Positions 1-9,351 are shown, numbered from the stretch's first letter. The stretch is DNA of 64,000 nt from CAWEQW01 sp963811365 (GCA_963811365.1 CAWEQW010000006.1:1-64000), one strand, 5' to 3'. Notes: generated by a model from the sequence alone, not told the origin. Translations and numbers: made by a program.

Positions 1-911
1 GTGCGAACATCGGCCACAAAACAAGCCCCGAGTGATGATAACGCCCCAGAACGGAGCGTATGCCTGCCACACTGTAGCTCGCTGCCTGGCGAAGGCGCCC
101 GCCACGTGACTCAGGACCATGCGGTCAGTCTGAAATGCTAACGGCAACGCAATCGTGATCACGAGCATGGGGGCCGCTAAATGGCGTACTCGTACGCCCT
201 TGGCCGTAGTCACAAAAGGTGCAAGGCGAAGGGGTCGGAAGGCAGATATTGTCTATTTTACTGGCTAGATAGGCCGTGAGGATAGTCGAAATCAAAGGCC
301 GACCGACGACCCAGCCGCATACCATCCTTTAGGAGCGCCGGTCATCTTGATGACGAGAGCCGTGAGCAGCGCAAGAGGCGCTGACGCCCCCTGCGCCGCA
401 ATCGCGATATCGTTGCGTCCGATCCCTAGCAAGATGCGCTGCCCAAGTCCGAACGGTAGTGAAATGGCGAATGCAGTCAGTGCGAAGGCCGTGCCGGCGG
501 CCAGGCCGGTGGGTTGGGTTTCAGTATGGCCAAGTATCTTTTCCCAGACGCCCGTGACAGCAAGTAGGGTTGCAGCAACTGCTATCGCGATACCAGCCGT
601 TAAATAGGACCCGGGATGCAGTCACGAGCGTGCCCATGACGCGCGAATCCCTTTGTGGGTCCTCTGCCTCTGCCAGAGCGTTGGCGACTGCCGCTCCGGT
701 CCCCATGTCCGCGAAAAGGAAGCATGGCTGCGAGAGAGGCAACTAGAGCAACGTACCCAAAGGTTGTCGGGCCAGCGTTTTCGATGATCAGTCGAGTAGT
801 CAATAGGGAAAATCCGGCGGAAAGCGCGAGCACTCCTCCGCGATTGATCGCGCTTCGAGCCGCCACCCCAGATATGAGAATTCTGGCTCGAGATAGCGTC
901 GACCGGATCAC
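1..911 (-). pseudogene. Wzx-like polysaccharide flippase, frame-broken and cut by the window edge
   Basis: This would be a membrane flippase that moves lipid-linked sugar repeat units across the cytoplasmic membrane. GTG at 911 follows an AAAGGGGG ribosome site. The first ~65 codons read cleanly as a basic N-terminus and hydrophobic helices ending in VALVASLAAMLPF. The protein then continues only by changing frame: ADMGTGAAVANALAEAED (near 700), then TAGIAIAVAATLLAVTGVW (near 600-540), LTAFAISLPFGLGQR (near 480-430), and after another break near 245 PLISTILTAYLASKID. Helix-like hydrophobic sequence persists across the breaks, so the indels are recent or are errors in the sequence. The C-terminus lies outside the window. 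The family is inferred from the helix pattern and from the neighbouring chain-length and ligase genes. Confidence 0.55.
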
Positions 912-1613
912 TGCCCGACCCCCTTTATGACCAGTCAACACCACTCCATTCGACCCGCGTCGAGCGCGTTCGGCTCGCCGGCTTCCGTCCAATGCGTGCC
1001 AGATGTACGAGAACTGGTTCAAGGGTCCACGTACATGTTTCTGTTGGGCCGATGCCTCTGCGGTCTCAATGCTCTGCGAAGCACGCCTGCGGGCCCAAGA
1101 CCGGAACCGACCCTACATCCGCCGCACATGGATGCTGGCGTCATCGCTTGCGGCGCGGTTGCCCGAGGAGTCGGCTGAGACAGTCGCGTGCCGGCGCCTG
1201 CGTGCGCCGCGGCAAGATCCTGTCCCGTGGTGAAGCGATTGGCCGCGAAGGACCAATCACGGCGGTCCAATCGAGTCTGGGATCAGGCCATGCGATCGAA
1301 ACGCGCAACAGCTCGTGCTGCCTGGAGGTGGACCCTTCGCGTCTTCCTGTCCGTGGCTTGCTGAGGTGAGAGCGACGGCCCGACGAGCAATTACATGTTG
1401 CACAACGCTCGGCGCTGTAATCCACCCCTAGACTCGTCTCACGGGCCGGGCGATGGCGTTCCCCATTACGGCAACGCTGGGACGAGGGGCCAACGGTCGG
1501 TCAGTACGTGTCGTTGGCGCCGGTGCGAGGATCCCGGAGGATCATCGTGGGCGACTTCTTGGTGATCGGCGGGAACACCGTCGTCGGACCGTTCGGGTAA
1601 CCTCGAACGAGTG
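912..1613. other. About 700 bases without a recognisable gene
   Basis: This lies between the divergent flippase and ligase-like genes. Short open frames exist on both strands but none has a ribosome site, a domain or a sustained codon bias. It probably holds the two divergent promoters. Given the indel-rich surroundings, a broken gene here could be missed. Confidence 0.4.
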
Positions 1614-2847
1614 GTGACGACGGGGGACCGCGACAAGCCCGGCGGCTCGAGCGGCTTGTCGGCCTGGCCATCATCCTCCTACTTCCGCTGACGCGGCTCG
1701 GCCTACACGACATCAGCGCCGGAACTGTTGCCGCCGTGGCCTTTGCGCTGCCGTTCCTCGCACACGTGCGCATCTATGGTCGCGGCATAGCGTGCCTCGT
1801 CGGCTTGTGGGTCGCAGCACTTGCTACCGCGCCCATGGTCGCTTGGTACAGTTTAAGCGACCCGGGACGGGCTTTCGACGCCGCGGCAATGATCCGTGAC
1901 TATATCCGTCTGGGAAGTGGCCTAGTTTGGCTGCTTACGTTGTTGTGGGGAGCGCGGCGGCTCGGATTGAGGATCACCGTACGCGCGTTCTCGCTTGGCG
2001 TGCTTGCCGAGGCTCTCGCTGACCCGAGCGCATGGCAGGACAACGCTTGGAAGTACGCACTCGCGTGGCCAGTCGCGATGGTGGCGCTGACGTGGAGAGA
2101 TCGCCGCGGTGCAGTGATTCTCCTGGTGATTGCCGCCGTATCGGTGTACTTCGACTATCGCAGCTTCGCCGGCGTCACCGCCTTGGCCGCGCTCTTGGTC
2201 CTCTGGAGATCCAGGCGTAGAGAGATGCCCGGCGTGAGCATCCGCTGGCTCGTAGCCTTGGTGGCACCCTCGCGTTCGTCGTCTTCCACGCCACGGGTAC
2301 GGGCTGCGCTCCACGGCTACCTCGGGGTCGATGCGCAACTCCGCACAATATCCCAGACCGCCAACGGTCAGTCACTTCTGCTCGGTGCCCGCCCGGAGTC
2401 GGCCGCTGCGGTGGCCCTTTTCAAACAGCACCCGCTCGGCTATGGCCCCGGTGTGGTCCTCGGGTTACACCACAGCTCCGCAGGTATCGCGGCCATGGGC
2501 AGCCAGGCCGCGAACAGCCTGTATGTCCGGAACTACGTCTTCGCCGACGTCGCTGAGTCACTCCGGCCTGTCGGATGCATGGGCGAAGTTCGGCCCGTTT
2601 GGTCTGGCGACGGCCGTGATGATCGTTGCGCTGCTCGCGCGAGGGCTCGGGCGAATAATGGCGGCCGGCGACCTGCGCGGATGGCAGGTCGCCACTGGCT
2701 GCGCTGTGGGACATGGGCTTCTCGCCGCTGGGGTCGATCCAGACGCATGTTGTGGTAGCGGCGGTGATCGTGGCTGCAACGAGCCTCAGACCACCGTGCC
2801 ACTTACGTCCTTCCAGTTCGTCCCGTCTGATCAGATCGGGTCGTTGA
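1614..2847 (+). pseudogene. O-antigen ligase/polymerase-like membrane protein, several frameshifts
   Basis: This is a polytopic membrane protein of the O-antigen ligase/polymerase (Wzy/WaaL-like) type, expected to polymerise or ligate glycan repeat units. Successive hydrophobic helices read LVGLAIILLLPLTRLGL, then a long clean stretch from about 1736 to 2260 including WKYALAWPVAMVALTWRDR. A frame switch near 2260-2300 gives GTLAFVVFHATGTG and then returns. A periplasmic-loop-like segment, HPLGYGPGVVLG, follows. Further switches near 2565 and 2705 give FGLATAVMIVALLARGLGR and MGFSPLGSIQTHVVVAAV before TGA at 2845. The start is uncertain: GTG 1611 or 1614 needs one inserted base near 1640 to join the main frame. 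As written it encodes no full-length protein. It lies between the flippase and the chain-length/kinase gene. Confidence 0.55.
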
Positions 2848-3210
2848 GGTCGCAGTCATAGATCATCGCGCCTTGGCCGAGCCGGGCCGCTGAAGGACGC
2901 GCAGCGGTGCCGTACCCAGCGGGCTTGAAGGCGTGGGTCCGAGCCCGGCCTTCTTCTGAGCAGAGCGACAGAGTCCTCGGCTGGGACGACCTGCTCGGGG
3001 CGGTCACCGACCGCGCTGGTCAGTGCGGCGACGCAGGGTGTCCTCGGCAGCACTGGCGGGGGCTCTTCTGTGCTCGCGTGAGTTCCGCTGCATGTGGTCG
3101 TGCGTGTCGCGTAGCGGGCTGGCGGCGCGGCGGAGTGCCTCAGGCGGCCGAAGAGCTTGGCGCTAGGCTCTTGACCGTTGGCTCGGGGGACTGTGAGGCA
3201 CGGGCACCCA
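2848..3210. other. Intergenic stretch, no gene seen
   Basis: 363 bases separate the ligase-like gene from the kinase gene. I found no ribosome site joined to a credible reading frame and no clear hairpin. Confidence 0.4.
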
Positions 3211-4656
3211 GTGGAACTACGAGACTACTTGCGAGTCTGTCAGACGCAGGTGGCGCATCATCGCTGGTTGTGGACTGCTCGTGTTGGCCGCAGCCCTGCT
3301 CCACACGGTCAAGATCTGCAACCTCAGTACAGCTCGAGCGCGCGCTTGTTCGTCTCGACGCCGCAAACCGACAGCTCGCAGGCCTACCAGGGCAGCCTGT
3401 TCTCGGCCCAGCGGGTCACGTCGTACGCAGACCTGGCCACCGGGCTCGAGCTGTCCCAGCGGTGATCGACCGCCGGGCTCGACATGAGGCCGAGCGACCT
3501 CGCCGGCCAAGATCGACGCGAGCGTGGTCCCGGAGACGGTGCTACTGTCCCTCACTGTGACGGATCCCGACCCGCGCCAGGCGCAGCGGCTGGCCAAGGC
3601 GGTCTCCGTCGAGCTCACCGACTTCGTGGCCGAGCTCGAGACGCCGCCGGGAGCCAAGCGACCCCTCCTCAAGGCCACCATCGTGGACCCGCCCTCGCTG
3701 CCTGAGTCGCCGGTCTCGCCGAACCCCGTCCGCAACATCGGCCTGGCCGCGGTCCTCGGGCCTCCTGCTCGGCTTCGGCCTCGCGGTGGTCCGCGAGATG
3801 CTCGACACCTCGATCAAGGGGCCGGAGGACGCGGCCGAGGCGCGCCGGTGCACCGGTGATGGGCGGGATCAACTTCGACCCGCACGCCTCGCAGCGAAGC
3901 CACTCGTCACCGCCCTCGAGTCCCACGCTCCTCGGGTCGAGGCGTTCCGGGTGCTGCGCACCAACCTCCAGTTCGTCGACGTCGACAACGACAGCAAGGT
4001 CTTCATGGTCACCAGCTCGGTCCCCGGTGAGGGCAAGACGACGACCGCCACCAACCTCGCCATCACGCTTGGCGCAGGCCGGGTCAGAACGTCCTCCTCG
4101 TCGACGGTGACCTGCGCCGGCCGAAGATGGCGGAGAACCTGGACGTGGACAACGCGGTAGGCCTGACCACGGTCCTGGTCGGGCGGATCGACCTCGCACG
4201 ACGCGCTCACCCGGACATGCGTGGACGAACCTGACCGTGCTGCCCAGCGGCGCCATCCCGCCGAACCCGGCCGAGCTGCTGCAGTCGCACGCGATGTCCG
4301 AGCTGATCGGCACAGGTGCGCAGAGTCCTTCGACATCATGATCATCGACACCCCGCCGCTGCTGCCGGTGACCGACGCCGCGCTGCTGGCCGCCCAGTCC
4401 GACGGCGCGCTGGTCGTCGTACGCCACGGGAAGACCACCCGCGAGCAGCTCCGCACCGCCATGGAGCGGCTGGAGGCGGTCGGACGGCCGGCCGCTGGGC
4501 GTCGTGCTCAACATGGTGCCGGTGCGCCGCCGGGGCGGCTACGGCAGCTACGGGTACGGCTACGGGTACGGCTACGGGTACGCACCCGAGGGCAAGGACA
4601 AGCGAGGCGGGCGGATGAAGCAGCCGGGCGAGGCGCCGGCCCGAGGTCGGGCCTGA
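3211..4656 (+). pseudogene. Wzz / bacterial tyrosine kinase (CpsD-type) fusion, about a dozen frameshifts
   Basis: BY-kinases couple a Wzz membrane domain to a cytoplasmic ATPase and control the length and export of surface polysaccharide. Read across frame changes, the protein runs: ELRDYLRV, a first membrane helix (AGCGLLVLAAALL, near 3260), the Wzz loop SSSARLFVSTPQTDSSQAY, a proline-rich hinge PPSLPESPVSPNP, a second helix near 3760, MGGINFDPHAS, Walker A SSVPGEGKTTT (near 4020), Walker A' VLLVDGDLRRPK (near 4095), Walker B IMIIDTPPLLPVTD (near 4340), and a tyrosine-rich tail built on a 12-bp repeat (GGCTACGGGTAC, 4546-4584). Frame changes fall near 3235, 3330, 3463, 3475, 3512, 3762, 3848, 3893, 4070, 4083, 4205, 4215, 4312 and 4490. 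Every family motif survives, which favours sequence error over old decay. The function call is firm; the intactness is not. Confidence 0.75.
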
Positions 4657-4667
4657 GCAGCGCGCCG

Positions 4668-5024
4668 TCAGGCCTGCTCGAGCCGCCCGAAGTCGTCGGC
4701 GAGCCGGACGATGTCGTCCTCACCGGTGTAGGGGCCGCGCTGCACCTCGATGATGATCAGCTCGTCGGAGCCGTCGTTGCCGACCCGGTGCTTGGCGCCG
4801 CAGGGGACGGTGACCGTCTGTCCCGGGACGGCCTGGAAGCTCACGTCGTCGAGGACGCAGGTCGCAACACCCGTGACCACGACCCAGTGCTCCGAGCGGA
4901 ACGCGTGGGTCTGGTAGGACAGCCGGCAGCCGGGTGACACGTGGATCCGCTTGATCTTGTAGCCGTCGGCCTCGTCGATGACGTGCCAGGACCCCCACGG
5001 CCGCACTTCTGACTCCAGCGCCAC
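4668..5024 (-). CDS. Cupin-fold sugar-phosphate isomerase C-terminal-like protein
   Basis: This 118-residue single-domain cupin resembles the C-terminal domain of type II mannose-6-phosphate isomerase/mannose-1-phosphate guanylyltransferase. GTG at 5024 is preceded by GGAGGAGGGG. It begins with a typical RPWGSWHV segment, continues IKRIHVSPGCRLSYQTH, where the histidine belongs to the cupin metal site, has EHWVVVTG, and ends with a proline-glycine strand TVPCGAKHRVGN. The guanylyltransferase half is absent, so it may be a stand-alone isomerase or an accessory of nucleotide-sugar synthesis for the adjoining locus. It is convergent with the kinase gene, 11 bases away, and unlike that gene it is intact. 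Family assignment is good; the substrate is not known from sequence. Confidence 0.8.
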   Translation of the reverse strand: MALESEVRPWGSWHVIDEADGYKIKRIHVSPGCRLSYQTHAFRSEHWVVVTGVATCVLDDVSFQAVPGQTVTVPCGAKHRVGNDGSDELIIIEVQRGPYTGEDDIVRLADDFGRLEQA

Positions 5025-5174
5025 AACCCCTCCTCCGTCGGGTCGCCAGCCTAGATGATGATCTGCTCGATCCCGGCAGCGGCCCTCTCCCCGGTGTCCA
5101 ATGTGCCACGCGTCACCAGCAACCGGGCGCAAACCCCCCAAAGGTGACCGGTTTGCCGGACTCCGGCCTCCGGC

Positions 5175-5288
5175 TCAGCGCAGGAGCAGGAAGGCAGCGA
5201 TGCCCACGGCCACCCACAGCGGCACCGACATCAGCACCGCGAACACGGCCCCCCGGAAGACCAGGGCGTGCTCGTCGCGAGACTCCAC
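5175..5288 (-). CDS. Small single-pass membrane protein (37 residues)
   Basis: GTG at 5288 opens a 37-codon frame with a charged start (ESRDEHALVFRG) followed by one hydrophobic segment (AVFAVLMSVPLWVAVGIAAFLLL) reaching the stop. No strong ribosome site precedes it. It lies downstream of the large regulator gene on the same strand. Compact one-helix proteins of this type are common in actinobacteria, but no family is recognised. The call rests on amphipathic composition and correct position only. Confidence 0.35.
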   Translation of the reverse strand: MESRDEHALVFRGAVFAVLMSVPLWVAVGIAAFLLLR

Positions 5289-5359
5289 AACGCCATGGTG
5301 CCCGCAGCCGACGCCGCGACACGGGCGACAGGCCGACGGGGGGACGGCGGCGTTTCCGG

Positions 5360-6940
5360 CTACTCGAAGATGGCCGGCCCCTGGGCGATCCACCAGCGCG
5401 CCGCCGAGCGCTGCCACTCCGGGGAGCCCTTGGCCTTGAGGATCGCCTGCAGCCCCTCGGACCCGCTCATCCCGAGCGCGTACATCTTGGCGCGCTCGCG
5501 CAGCGACCAGTCCCGCCCCAGGGAGCCGCGCAGCGCCTGGTCCGAGGTCGAGGCGTGGGTGAGGTGCCCGAGGCCCTGCGCGATCGGCACCGCGACGTCG
5601 TCGGAGGGGTCCTCCAGGAACGTCAGCATCCGCATCCGGTGGACCTCCGAGGCGAGGTAGCGGATCAGCGTCGCGGTCCGGCTGCGCATCCAGGGCGGGT
5701 TGCCGTGGTCGGCGAGCAGGAACAGCAGCTCGTCGGTGACCGCCTCCTCGAACGGCGAGGCGGAGATCAGCAGCGCCGCGAGGTGCCGCCGCTCGGAGTC
5801 CCGGTGGAACAGCGCCTCGCGGATCAGCCGCGAGAGCATCTTGTCCTCGTCGTACGCCGGGTCCTGCGGGACGCGCTTGCGGGCCCGCTCGGCCAGCGTG
5901 TGCGCGATGACCCGGGCCTTGCTCGCCACCATGTCCTCGCCGTGCTCGACGACGTACCCGAGCTTGCTGCGGCCCGCGCGGGTCGCGGCGTGCACCAGCG
6001 TCGAGCGCATCCCCTCGGGCAGTCCCGCGATCAGCTCCGCGAGGTCCTCCCCCGCCTTGGCCGGGTTCGCCCGCCACAGCCGGAGCACCAGCATGTCCAG
6101 CCGCGCACGCTCCTCGCGCGAGAAGTGCCGCTGCGCGACCTTCTGGGTGGCCAGCCAGACGCCGAGGGTGAACGCGCTCTGGGTCGGGGGCCGCTCGATG
6201 ATGTCGAGGACCAGCTTGGCGGACTCCCGCGTGTTCAGCCGGTCGAGCAGGCCCACCGGGTTGGTGATCACCTGCACGTCCGGGTCGGCGACGTACCTGG
6301 CGATCGCGGCGACCATGAAGTCCTGGGCGCGCACCACCTTCGACATGTGGAAGGCCGCGGTCATGTACTGCCGGTAGGCCAGCCGGACCGACCGCGGCAG
6401 CTCGTTGATGAGGTGTCCGGTGAGCACCTGCCAGGTGCGCGACCGGAGGTGGATCATCGGCGCCGCCGAGAGGTACCAGCCGAGCTCCTGCCAGTCCCGG
6501 GCGCGGGCGTGCCCGTCCTCGGCGAGGTCGAGCAGCTCGTCGAACCGGTCCGCGAAGTCCGACGTCGACGGGTCCAGCTTCGGGCGTACGGCGCGGGCCC
6601 GGACCGACGGCATCGCGGTGCGGATGTAGCCGCTCAGCGAGGAGATCTTGCCCGGCTCGAGGGCGAGCACCACCTCGTACGCCGTCATGCCCTCGTACGA
6701 GATCGGGATCTCGCCGGACTCCCAGCGGCTCAGCAGGCTCCGGGACGCCGAGCAGCCGGCGTCCCCGAGCGCCTGCACGAACAGCCGGCCGTCCATGAAG
6801 GCGGGGTCGGGGTGGTGCAGCCGGGACATCGCCAGCAGCCAGCCGATGCGCGCGTCGATGTCCGGGTGCGGGGAGTTCAGCGGTGTCGCGTCGAAGGCGA
6901 TCCGCTGGACGCGCCCGGGTCGCCGCGGCGCTGACTCCAT
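5360..6940 (-). CDS. Large helix-turn-helix protein with alpha-helical repeat C-terminus
   Basis: A 526-residue cytoplasmic protein. ATG 6940 has GGAGGGA six bases upstream and was chosen over in-frame upstream codons that lack a ribosome site. Residues ~30-95 hold a DNA-binding-like segment with the core SASRSLLSRWESGEIPIS, followed by TAYEVVLALEPG, which resembles an XRE-type helix-turn-helix and its linker. The rest is almost entirely alpha-helical, with repeating Leu/Ala/Arg helices and sequences such as RHLAALLISASPFEEAV that suggest HEAT-like repeats. No catalytic motif is seen. It is probably a transcriptional regulator with a helical sensory domain; target and signal are unknown. It ends 71 bases before the small membrane protein. 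Confidence 0.65.
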   Translation of the reverse strand: MESAPRRPGRVQRIAFDATPLNSPHPDIDARIGWLLAMSRLHHPDPAFMDGRLFVQALGDAGCSASRSLLSRWESGEIPISYEGMTAYEVVLALEPGKISSLSGYIRTAMPSVRARAVRPKLDPSTSDFADRFDELLDLAEDGHARARDWQELGWYLSAAPMIHLRSRTWQVLTGHLINELPRSVRLAYRQYMTAAFHMSKVVRAQDFMVAAIARYVADPDVQVITNPVGLLDRLNTRESAKLVLDIIERPPTQSAFTLGVWLATQKVAQRHFSREERARLDMLVLRLWRANPAKAGEDLAELIAGLPEGMRSTLVHAATRAGRSKLGYVVEHGEDMVASKARVIAHTLAERARKRVPQDPAYDEDKMLSRLIREALFHRDSERRHLAALLISASPFEEAVTDELLFLLADHGNPPWMRSRTATLIRYLASEVHRMRMLTFLEDPSDDVAVPIAQGLGHLTHASTSDQALRGSLGRDWSLRERAKMYALGMSGSEGLQAILKAKGSPEWQRSAARWWIAQGPAIFE

Positions 6941-7047
6941 CGCGTTCCCTCCGTCGCGCGCCCCGACCCGGTCGGGAACCGGATGACGACCCATGGGCGC
7001 AGCATAGGGAAGTAAAGGGGGCGGCGCCTCCCTTTGGATGACCGAGG

Positions 7048-8010
7048 TCAGCGCAGGCTGGGGCGGACGTGCAGGCCGGCCTCGGGGTCGACCACCATCT
7101 CCTGGGCGGCGACCAGGCCGTCCACCTCGAGCTCGGCGTCGAGCGGGACGCTGCGCTTGACCATCGCGAGCGCGATCGGGCCCAGCTCGTGGTGGCGTGC
7201 CGACGTGCCGACGAAGCCGACGGCGCGGCCGCCGCTGAGCAGCTCGCTGCCCCGGGCGGGCAGCCGGTTGTCGGACCCGTCGAGGTGCAGCATCGTCAGC
7301 CGGCGCGGCGGCCTGCCGAGGGTGTGCACCCGGGCCACCGTCTCCTGGCCGCGGTAGCAGCCCTTGTCGAGGTGCACGGCGGTGCCGATCCAGCCGGCCT
7401 CGTTGGGGATCGTGCGGTGGTCGGTGTCCAGGCCGAGCCGCGGCTCGCCGCGGGCGATCCGCAGCGCCTCGAACGCCCACATGCCGCAGGCCGGCCCGGC
7501 CGCCTCGGCGTACGCCGTCAGCTCGGCGCGCGGCACGAACGTGTACCCGCTGTACGGCGCCCCGTCGATGCGCGCCGCCGGGCGCCACGTGACCGCGACC
7601 TCGCCGGTGACGTCGGCGACCTCGACGCGCATCATGAAGCGCATCCGGTCCAGCCACTCCACGAGCGCGGCCGCCTCGCCGGGCTCGACGTGCGCGGTGA
7701 AGGCCTCGCCGTCGTCGACGCCGTACATCGCGTGCTCGACGTGGCCCTGCGGGCTCAGCACCAGGCCGGCCGTCGGCACGCCGGCGGGCAGGTTCTCGAA
7801 GGACTGGGAGGTCAGGGAGTGCAGCCAGGTGAGCCGGTCGGGGCCGGAGACCCGCAGCACCTCGCGGTGCGAGAGGTCGACGAACCCGTCGCCCGAGGCG
7901 AGCGTGCGCTGCTCGCCGTTGAACGATCCGTAGTGTGCCGCGACCGGCGCGTCGATGCCGTCGCCCGCGACGGCGCCGGGCAGGTCCAGCAGCGGGCTGG
8001 GGTGCTCCAC
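7048..8010 (-). CDS. ygfZ: YgfZ/GcvT-fold folate-binding protein
   Basis: YgfZ-family proteins bind tetrahydrofolate and support iron-sulfur cluster enzymes in the cytoplasm. The 320-residue protein has the GcvT fold and the family signature KGCYRGQE at about residues 216-223, with the essential cysteine present. The N-terminal half carries FVDLSHREVLRVSGPDR, typical of the aminomethyltransferase-like fold, but the glycine-cleavage catalytic context is missing, which separates it from GcvT. GTG 8010 is preceded by CAGGAGGGA with two bases between, matching a real start. It lies downstream of the VanZ-like and Fur-like genes on the same strand with a 32-base gap and may be co-transcribed. A link between Fur metal control and Fe-S maintenance is plausible but inferred. 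Confidence 0.88.
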   Translation of the reverse strand: MEHPSPLLDLPGAVAGDGIDAPVAAHYGSFNGEQRTLASGDGFVDLSHREVLRVSGPDRLTWLHSLTSQSFENLPAGVPTAGLVLSPQGHVEHAMYGVDDGEAFTAHVEPGEAAALVEWLDRMRFMMRVEVADVTGEVAVTWRPAARIDGAPYSGYTFVPRAELTAYAEAAGPACGMWAFEALRIARGEPRLGLDTDHRTIPNEAGWIGTAVHLDKGCYRGQETVARVHTLGRPPRRLTMLHLDGSDNRLPARGSELLSGGRAVGFVGTSARHHELGPIALAMVKRSVPLDAELEVDGLVAAQEMVVDPEAGLHVRPSLR

Positions 8011-8042
8011 GGTCCCTCCTGAGGGTTCGGGGTCGGACGGTC

Positions 8043-8510
8043 CTACCGGTCTGAACCCATCATGACCTCCTGCTGTTCCTGGCGCCGGGCCAGGGTGTGC
8101 GCGGCCAGCGCCCCGAGCAGCCCGCCGATCGTGTTCGACGCCACGTCGCGCAGGGTCGCCGACCGGTCCGGGAGCGCCACGAGCTGGGTCAGCTCGATCA
8201 GCGACGAGCCCAGCAGCGCCAGCAGGGTCCACCTCCGCCAGCCCAGCCGGGGCAGCAGGACCGACCCGAGGAAGGTCAGCGGCACGAACATCGCGATGTT
8301 CCAGGCGAACTCCACCATCCCCGGCGAGATCCACCGGGTCAGGTGCGCCAGCCGCACGACGCGGTAGCCGATGCCGATGGACCCGACCGCCGCCTCCGGG
8401 ATCGGCTGGAAGACCATGAACGCCACGACCAGCAGGTAGCCGCCGAGCAGCCAGGCCGCGACCCGGGGCGTGAGCAGGACGCGGATCAGTCGGCGGCGCA
8501 GGACGAGCAC
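8043..8510 (-). CDS. VanZ-like membrane protein
   Basis: A ~155-residue integral membrane protein with four or five hydrophobic segments. Key pieces are YLLVVAFMVFQPIPE, NIAMFVPLTFLGSVLLP, the hallmark LLGSSLIELTQLV and a closing NTIGGLLGALAAH, the arrangement of the VanZ superfamily. These proteins occur in phosphotransbutyrylase/VanZ contexts and have no settled reaction. The proposed GTG start at 8510 overlaps the end of the Fur-like gene by 25 bases, and a clear ribosome site is lacking, so translation may be coupled. The C-terminus is polar (ARRQEQQE). The family is confident; the start is moderate. Confidence 0.75.
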   Translation of the reverse strand: MLVLRRRLIRVLLTPRVAAWLLGGYLLVVAFMVFQPIPEAAVGSIGIGYRVVRLAHLTRWISPGMVEFAWNIAMFVPLTFLGSVLLPRLGWRRWTLLALLGSSLIELTQLVALPDRSATLRDVASNTIGGLLGALAAHTLARRQEQQEVMMGSDR

Positions 8511-8923
8511 TCCCCGAAGACGGTCAGATGGCCCACGTCGGTGTGGAAGCCGTAGCGGTCGCGCAGCGTCGTGGTCAGCGCCGCGACGTCCTCCGGCGGC
8601 GCCTCGAGCACCGTCCCGCAGCCCCGGCAGACCAGGTGGACGTGGCTCGGCGTGGTCGTCGAGTGGTAGGTCGGCGACCGGTCGCTGATGTGGGCGTGCC
8701 GGACCAGGCCGAGCTCCTCGAGCAGCTCCAGCGTGCGGTAGACCGTCGAGACGTTCACCGCCTCGGACTCCTCGTGCACCGCGGCGATCACCTCGTCCGG
8801 CGTGGCGTGACCCAGCCGGTCGACGGCCCGCAGCACCAGCTCGCGCTGCGGGGTGAGCCGGTAGCCCTTCGCGCGCAGGGTCGCCTGCCAGTCCGTCGTA
8901 CGCGGAGGCTGGTCGGGGCTCAC
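8486..8923 (-). CDS. Fur-family metal-responsive repressor (Fur or Zur type)
   Basis: A 145-residue Fur-family regulator. The N-terminal winged helix includes RLTPQRELVLRAV (residues 22-34) and the recognition helix VSTVYRTLELLEELGLV (~58-74). The dimerisation domain carries histidines near 87-96 and two structural CxxC pairs, CRGC (99-102) and CSSC (139-142), which hold a structural zinc. Both pairs are typical of Zur and of many actinobacterial Fur proteins, so the sensed metal cannot be fixed from sequence. It starts at GTG 8923 and is the first gene of a minus-strand group with the VanZ-like and YgfZ genes. Directly upstream lies the repeat module at 8978-9062, so its promoter sits against or inside repeated DNA. 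Confidence 0.85.
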   Translation of the reverse strand: MSPDQPPRTTDWQATLRAKGYRLTPQRELVLRAVDRLGHATPDEVIAAVHEESEAVNVSTVYRTLELLEELGLVRHAHISDRSPTYHSTTTPSHVHLVCRGCGTVLEAPPEDVAALTTTLRDRYGFHTDVGHLTVFGECSSCAAD

Positions 8924-8977
8924 CCCGCAAGTCTAGGAGGCGGCCTGTGCGGCGACCGTGGCTGGCACCTGCCGCCG

Positions 8978-9062
8978 GAGGTTCACCACGGTATGCAGGC
9001 GAACCGGGGCTTCCCACGACGTACACCTCGTGGGGAGTACCGCTTCGTCGTGGGAAGTACGG
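8978..9062 (+). repeat. Dispersed extragenic module, copy A
   Basis: An ~85-bp sequence starting GGAGGTTCACCACGG that recurs inverted at 54960-55036 with roughly 80% identity by eye, including the identical core GACGTACACCTCGTGGG. The core folds: CCCACGA at about 9013-9019 pairs with TCGTGGG just downstream. In both copies the module is followed directly by a GC-rich tandem array. It is extragenic both times. Confidence 0.7.
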
Positions 9063-9250
9063 CGCCGAGCGCGCGCGGCGCGACACAACCGGCGGCGCGA
9101 CGCAGCACAACCGGCGGCGCGCGCTGCACAACCCGCGGCGCGACGCCGCACGACCCGCGGCGCGACGCGCACAACCCGCGGCGCGGCGCACAACCGGCGG
9201 CGCGGCGCCACAACCCGCGGCGCGACGCCGCACAACCCGCGGCGCGGCGG
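9063..9250 (+). repeat. GC-rich tandem array, about eight units of 19-22 bp
   Basis: Imperfect direct repeats with consensus CACAACCSGCGGCGCGRCGC fill the gap between the Fur-like gene and the HNH lipoprotein gene. Units touch one another with only one to three variable bases, so there are no spacers and this is not a CRISPR. The unit contains a CCGCGG or CGGCGCG self-complementary core. Confidence 0.85.
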
Positions 9251-9351
9251 CTTGGTTGCAGACGCCGAGGACCTTCGCCCCTGCCGCCGCCCGCGACCGG
9301 GAGCGACCCTGGACGAGGCACCAACGTGCCGGGGAACGCAGGAGGGCAGTG

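Noticed and set aside
3211..4656. Programmed frameshifting in the BY-kinase gene
   Set aside because: About a dozen shifts in both directions without slippery sites or fixed structures cannot be programmed; error or decay explains them better.
5144..6934. A 596-codon open frame on the plus strand
   Set aside because: It mirrors the large HTH regulator gene on the minus strand and has a composition (Arg/Gly/Pro/His) typical of a GC shadow.
9063..9250. Regular repeats that could be taken for a CRISPR array
   Set aside because: Units are 19-22 bp and abut each other without 25-40 bp unique spacers; no cas gene is near.
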